NCBI GenBank assembly: GCA_007694945.1
Contig: REER01000041.1
Location: 1-64,000, forward strand
Reading direction: 5' to 3'
Source of the DNA: Paracoccaceae bacterium
GTDB taxonomy: Bacteria > Pseudomonadota > Alphaproteobacteria > Rhodobacterales > Rhodobacteraceae
Length of the DNA: 64,000 nucleotides
A model generated the notes under the pieces. It made no database searches, was not told the origin of the DNA, and worked only from the letters and a program-made list of their open reading frames with translations. The position numbers were made by a program, and so were the translations under genes. This document shows, one piece after another, positions 60,260 through 64,000 of the stretch. Numbering within the stretch: the first letter of the stretch is position 1; every line of letters begins with the position of its first letter.

Positions 60260-62005
60260 TTACAGATCGGCCAGGGCAAGCGGCTCATCGACCTCTAGAT
60301 CGCGAAGCGCGGTGGGCACATCCTGCGCCTTGGCCAGACTCCAAGTGATGCGGCTGGTATAGTCTTGTGCGCGCGAGGACAACACGATCTGCAGGCTTGG
60401 ACGCGGTTTCAGACGGCCTTTTTCCAGATAGACCGAGGGGGCGAGGTCCAGTGCCAGCCCATTGGCGCGGAACACCCAGATCTCGCCAGATCGCAGGCTG
60501 ATCGAGACCGCAGCGCCATTCATGTCGAGCGAGGCATCCGCTTCCGGGTGCAGGTGAAAGCGGATCGCAAATGGCAGCCCCGCCGCGCCCATCCGCGCGC
60601 GCACGGCGTCGAAGCGGCGCCGGTCGGCCTTGCTGCTGGCCAACAGCACATCCTCGCCCGCAAGCACCCTCCCGTCAGCCGAGAGGTCGAGATAGCGCAG
60701 ATGCTCCAGCCCGTGGCTTTCAACATAGCCATCATGGCTGAGCGCGACCGCACGCGCATGTGGCGCGTGGCGAAACTCCAGCCCGACCTGGCGCGGTCCG
60801 TCCGAGAGCGCCGCCAAAGCCTTGTGCGTGCGGGCGAAGCGGGCCGATGAATAGCCTTCGAAGGCCAGCGTCGAATGCGAGGCGGTGGCGCGGCTGGCGC
60901 GATGCCAATCCGGCCCGAAACTGCGCCCGTCGCCGCAGGACACGATCACGGGCCGCCGGTTAGAGGTCAGTTCAAAGGCCAGCGTCGCTGCATGGGCCTG
61001 CATAGGCGCGGCCTTCAGCGGCGGCGGCGCCGCGTCGATGATCACCGTGCAGCGCCCTGCCGCCAGCCGCGCAAAGCCCATCGCCTCATCGGTCGGCGCC
61101 CGCACGATCCGCCCCCGCAGCGCGTCATGGATCGCCAGCGCCGAGGCCAGCACGCCTTCGGACCCACGCCCGCCACCATGAAAGCGCGCCAGCCCGCCAT
61201 CGGCATGGCGCAACACCCTGAGCGCGCCCGCAACACGGTCGAGCAACACCCCCAGCCGCTCATTGATGGGTCGGTCGTGGTCGGCAAGCGCCTGCGCCGC
61301 CCAGGCCAGCAACTCGAAGACCTGCAAAAGCTCCTCGGGATTGCGCGTGGCAAGTCCGCCATCACGACCGATCTGGCTCTCAGCGGCAAGCAGCACCCCG
61401 GCGCTTGCCTCCGACACATGCGCCTCCAGCCCGTCAAGTGCGAGCGTGGCGAACAGTAACCCGACCTGCGCCTCGATTCGCGGCAGACCGGGCGCTGCGC
61501 GTCTGGCACGGCGGAGCAGAAACCGGGCGTGCTGCGCCAACGCGCGGAGGAACTTCGCCTGCTGGTCGGCCTCCATACCCTGCATCAGGAACACAGCATG
61601 CACAATCCAGCGAATCATGCGCCGTCCGACCAGCCCCGGCGTCCAGCCGGGGCCGCGCCCGGGGCCGTATTGGGCCAACCAATCGGCCAGCCCCACCTGT
61701 GCCAGGGCGCGCGCCTGCGCATCACCAACGGCGGCCAGATCATCCAGCCAGACAAACCCATGGAGCGCCTCGAGCGCCGAAAAACTCTCGGCTTCAAAGG
61801 GCACCCGCCCGTTCGAGACCAGCAATTCACCTGCCATCAGGAAATTGCCCGCCAACATCTGCTTGCCCCGCGCGAATTGCCCCACGGCACGCGGTTCGGG
61901 CTGCGAGGTGAGCGCGGTTGCGCGTACGCGACCTGAAAGCCCGCGCGCCAGCAGGCGGTCGGACAAGCGGACAGGATGGGCGCCAGAAGCGCGCGCTTCA
62001 CTCAC
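60260..62005 (-). CDS. heparinase II/III family protein
   Basis: A 581-residue protein with an N-terminal helical barrel and a C-terminal heparinase II/III-like beta domain (FELTSNRRPVIVSCGDG, SRATASHSTLAFEG, SHDGYVESHGLEHLRYLDLSADGR-type parts). Family enzymes are polysaccharide lyases, but members with this position in alphaproteobacterial chromosomes have no known substrate. It has no signal peptide in the chosen start. It is followed by purH at 24 bases and preceded by rsmB. Confidence 0.9.
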   Translation of the reverse strand: MSEARASGAHPVRLSDRLLARGLSGRVRATALTSQPEPRAVGQFARGKQMLAGNFLMAGELLVSNGRVPFEAESFSALEALHGFVWLDDLAAVGDAQARALAQVGLADWLAQYGPGRGPGWTPGLVGRRMIRWIVHAVFLMQGMEADQQAKFLRALAQHARFLLRRARRAAPGLPRIEAQVGLLFATLALDGLEAHVSEASAGVLLAAESQIGRDGGLATRNPEELLQVFELLAWAAQALADHDRPINERLGVLLDRVAGALRVLRHADGGLARFHGGGRGSEGVLASALAIHDALRGRIVRAPTDEAMGFARLAAGRCTVIIDAAPPPLKAAPMQAHAATLAFELTSNRRPVIVSCGDGRSFGPDWHRASRATASHSTLAFEGYSSARFARTHKALAALSDGPRQVGLEFRHAPHARAVALSHDGYVESHGLEHLRYLDLSADGRVLAGEDVLLASSKADRRRFDAVRARMGAAGLPFAIRFHLHPEADASLDMNGAAVSISLRSGEIWVFRANGLALDLAPSVYLEKGRLKPRPSLQIVLSSRAQDYTSRITWSLAKAQDVPTALRDLEVDEPLALADL

Positions 62006-62116
62006 GATGACCTTGCCTCGATTCTTCTGCCTTGAGGGTGACAGAACGTGTTGACACCTTGTCTATCGGGCCATGACGCGGCTGTCATGCCTCTCCATGC
62101 AATGGCCTTGCGCATT

Positions 62117-63391
62117 TCACCCAGTATGTTGCAGCGCGGCGATGAAAAACCCGTCAATCCCGCCCTTGTCGGGCCAGTAATCCGGGCGGGTACGCAGCGT
62201 GCCGTCAGGGGCAACCCATTCAGGTGGTACCCCCGGGATCTCTGCGGGCAGGATCCGAAAACTGTGGCGGGTGGCCGCGGCGCTGACTTGATCCTCGCCC
62301 TCTGAGGGCAGCAGCGAACAGGTGCAATAGACCACGCGCCCGCCTGCACGCAGCAGCCCATGCCCCGGGTCGAGCACCCGTTCCAGCAGTGCGGCCTGCA
62401 GCGCGCGCAGGGCGGTCACATCCTCGCGGCTGCGCAGAAAGGGTAGCTCCGGGTGACGCCGTATCGTGCCTGTGGCCGAACAGGGCGCATCGAGCAAGAT
62501 CGCATTAAAAGGCTGATCAGGCAGCCAGTCTAGCGCATCGGCGGTGATGGTCTGCGCCGCGAGCCCCGTGCGCGCGAGATTTTCCTGCAGCCGCGCCATG
62601 CGCGGCGCCGAGATATCGAGCGCCGTCACCTCCAGCCCCATGGCCGCAAGCTGCATCGTCTTGCCGCCCGGTGCAGCGCAGAGGTCCAGCACCCGCGCAC
62701 CGGTCATATCCGACAGCAGCCGCGCGGGCAGCGCCGCCGCTGCATCCTGCACCCACCACGCTCCCTCGGAATAGCCCGGCAGCGCGCTGATCTGGCCCGG
62801 CTCGCGCAGCCGCAGGCTGCCTGTGGGTAGCATCTCGCCGCGCAGCCCCCGGGAGGGCGGGCCCTTCAGCGTCAAGTCGAGCGGGGGCGGGGCGAGATGG
62901 GCAGCCTCGATGGCAGCGGTCACCTTGGCGCCATAGGCGTTCTGCAAAGCGCCGCGCAGCCAGTCGGGCAGCCGCGGCACCGGCGCCGCATCCCAATCCA
63001 GCCCCTCGGCGAGCCCGCGCAGCACTGCATTGACCAGCCCGGTCAGGCGCGGATGGCCCAGATCGCGCGTCAGACCTACCGCGTCGCCGATCACCCCATG
63101 CGGCGCGGCACCCTCGACATGGATTTCCACCAGCGCCAACCGCAGTACCCAGCGCACCGGCTCGGGCGGGGATTTGCGCAGCGCGCGGCGCAGGAAATGG
63201 TCGGCGCGAGCCGTCTGCCGGAACACGCTCAGCGCAAGCCGCTGCGCGCGGGCGCGCTCCTCGGGCTGTAGCGCGGCAAAGGTGCGCGGGGGCTGGGCGA
63301 GGATCTCGGAAAGACTGCGGCGCGTCTCGAGCACGGTCTGGACCAGATCCAACGCCGCAGCGCGGGGAGCAAGCGAGGCAGAGGCAGACAT
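62117..63391 (-). CDS. rsmB: 16S rRNA cytosine methyltransferase, RsmB type
   Basis: A 424-residue RNA cytosine-5 methyltransferase. An N-terminal NusB-like domain (RSLSEILAQ through ALVEIHVEGAAPHGVI) precedes the SAM-dependent domain with LDLCAAPGGKTMQLA, LLDAPCSATGT and the catalytic YCTCSLLPSEG cysteine motif. I start at 63391 (MSASASLAPR), since longer frames are arginine-rich and unsupported. It is divergent from the DUF1674 gene by 73 bases. Confidence 0.93.
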   Translation of the reverse strand: MSASASLAPRAAALDLVQTVLETRRSLSEILAQPPRTFAALQPEERARAQRLALSVFRQTARADHFLRRALRKSPPEPVRWVLRLALVEIHVEGAAPHGVIGDAVGLTRDLGHPRLTGLVNAVLRGLAEGLDWDAAPVPRLPDWLRGALQNAYGAKVTAAIEAAHLAPPPLDLTLKGPPSRGLRGEMLPTGSLRLREPGQISALPGYSEGAWWVQDAAAALPARLLSDMTGARVLDLCAAPGGKTMQLAAMGLEVTALDISAPRMARLQENLARTGLAAQTITADALDWLPDQPFNAILLDAPCSATGTIRRHPELPFLRSREDVTALRALQAALLERVLDPGHGLLRAGGRVVYCTCSLLPSEGEDQVSAAATRHSFRILPAEIPGVPPEWVAPDGTLRTRPDYWPDKGGIDGFFIAALQHTG

Positions 63392-63464
63392 CGGGGCCGA
63401 AACCTTGTCGAGAGAGCTTCGCGCGGTATAACAGGGGCAAGCCAGATGACAAGGGACGCCACTG

Positions 63465-63671
63465 ATGAGTGACGAGCGCCAGACCGAAAAGACCGAGGCC
63501 GCGCGCCGCGCCGCGCTGCCACCCGCAGCCCAGCGCGCGCTGGCCGAGGCCGATGCCCGCCGCGCCGCCAATCCAGAGCCCGAACGCCCGCGCGAACTCG
63601 GGGGCCGCAAGGGCCTTGAACCTGTGCGCTATGGGGATTGGGAGAAGAAAGGCATCGCGATCGATTTCTGA
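63465..63671 (+). CDS. DUF1674 protein, SdhAF4-like assembly factor
   Basis: A 68-residue small protein whose C-terminal KGLEPVRYGDWEKKGIAIDF is the DUF1674 signature. The eukaryotic homologue SDHAF4 helps insert flavin into succinate dehydrogenase. The N-terminal half is a charged, Ala-rich helix. It is divergent from rsmB and monocistronic. The assembly role is inferred from the family; no sdh genes are in the window. Confidence 0.93.
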   Translation: MSDERQTEKTEAARRAALPPAAQRALAEADARRAANPEPERPRELGGRKGLEPVRYGDWEKKGIAIDF

Positions 63672-63887
63672 GCAAGAGCGCGGGTGCGCGCCGGTGGCGT
63701 CAGGTGCTGCGCAACTGACGCCCGGAATTTTCAATGGGCCGGGCAGATGAACGATACCGCTGAAGGGCTCGACAGCAGCGCGGCCGAAGGCCGCACTGCC
63801 CCTCGACACTTTATCTTTAAGTGAACAGGAGTGATTTCCACACTGTTTGACCGTTTCCCGAACTCGCAAAATTCAAGGCCTTGAGGC

Positions 63888-63971
63888 TTAACGGTTTTGC
63901 AGCTCGGAGAACATTTCGGCCAACGCTTCCCGACCACGACCAAGACGGCGACCGCTATGGTATCGACAGCT
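63888..63971 (-). pseudogene. possible remnant of a gene C-terminus
   Basis: Twenty-seven codons read open on the minus strand, ending EALAEMFSELQNR and a TAA stop. The composition looks protein-like, but an in-frame TGA inside the hairpin at 63972 closes it upstream and no start with a ribosome-binding site is present. It could also be chance. I do not recognise a family. Confidence 0.2.
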
Positions 63972-63993
63972 TCAGGTGCTCCGCACCTGAAGC
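63969..63993. terminator. strong inverted repeat near the window end
   Basis: An 11-bp perfect stem (GCTTCAGGTGC with GCACCTGAAGC) around a TCC loop. There is no T run in the visible part. It may be a terminator or a repeat element of an adjacent gene outside the window. Confidence 0.4.
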
Positions 63994-64000
63994 CCGCTGC

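Larger units (their letters stand above)
63672..64000. other. 329-base non-coding stretch at the window end
   Basis: No convincing gene. It holds a frame on the minus strand ending at 63888 that reads ...EALAEMFSELQNR and looks like a protein C-terminus, but it opens only after a stop at 63972, with no upstream body. It also holds a strong inverted repeat at 63969-63993. Confidence 0.55.

Noticed and set aside
63731-63943. A 70-codon minus-strand frame at the right edge
   Set aside because: Cys/Ser/Lys-rich translation without a family resemblance or ribosome-binding site; a different frame in the same stretch looks more protein-like.

Overview
The window is ordinary, high-GC, densely coded chromosomal DNA from an alphaproteobacterium, most likely a member of the Rhodobacteraceae (Rhodobacterales). 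The assignment rests on gene content and order: a SUV3-type helicase - S4 protein - fdxA - carD block, folK - rpoZ - rsh - DUF2062 - pdxJ - acpS, a complete agl-type alpha-glucoside operon, a paired M16 peptidase operon, and short GC-rich intergenic hairpins. Two genes add physiology. bciA (8-vinyl reductase) points to bacteriochlorophyll synthesis, so the organism or a recent ancestor is phototrophic. mcd (methylsuccinyl-CoA dehydrogenase) points to the ethylmalonyl-CoA pathway for acetyl-CoA assimilation.

Layout. 1-7.9 kb: a GNAT acetyltransferase, dapE and a small gene on the minus strand, a GDSL hydrolase divergent from lpxD, a flavin reductase overlapping bciA, then the minus-strand genes fthC/ygfA, gmk and yicC. 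8-19.7 kb: a PAS-domain protein, hisA, yebC, carD, fdxA, an S4 protein, a large SUV3-like helicase, a TPR protein, a sterol-carrier protein with an alpha/beta hydrolase, an ArsC-like protein, cspA, a small membrane protein, a DEAD-box helicase and a YdcH-like protein. 19.8-29.8 kb: lpdA, a DUF924 protein, an MFS transporter, queA, bcp with a DUF455 ferritin-like gene, an M23 peptidase overlapping a bactofilin, tRNA-Leu(CAA), and a second DEAD-box helicase. 29.9-40.5 kb: the sugar locus, aglEFGAK (minus) divergent from aglR, a GH1 beta-glucosidase and glucokinase (plus), followed by a membrane protein. 40.6-47.2 kb: recO convergent with the acpS-pdxJ-DUF2062-rsh-rpoZ-folK group, then a NYN-domain protein. 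47.2-54.2 kb: a TauE/SafE permease, mcd, a photolyase-related protein whose two domains appear in reversed order, rmuC and mutL. 54.2-63.7 kb: two M16 peptidase genes, DUF4399, a DUF3035 lipoprotein, lspA, purH, a heparinase II/III protein, rsmB and a DUF1674 (SdhAF4-like) gene.

How genes work together. The sugar locus is a self-contained module: AglEFGK imports alpha-glucosides, AglA hydrolyses them inside the cell, the GH1 enzyme handles beta-glucosides, Glk phosphorylates glucose, and AglR (LacI family) probably represses through a perfect 14-bp palindrome between the divergent genes. The M23 peptidase and bactofilin overlap and probably shape the cell wall locally. rpoZ and rsh connect RNA polymerase with ppGpp.

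I saw no rRNA, CRISPR array, prophage or intact insertion sequence. The best candidates for something under-described are the domain-permuted photolyase-like protein (50047-51264), a 19-bp intergenic motif present twice with one mismatch (19660 and 49920), a 20-bp inverted repeat in front of lpdA, and strong intercistronic hairpins in the agl operon and between rpoZ and rsh.
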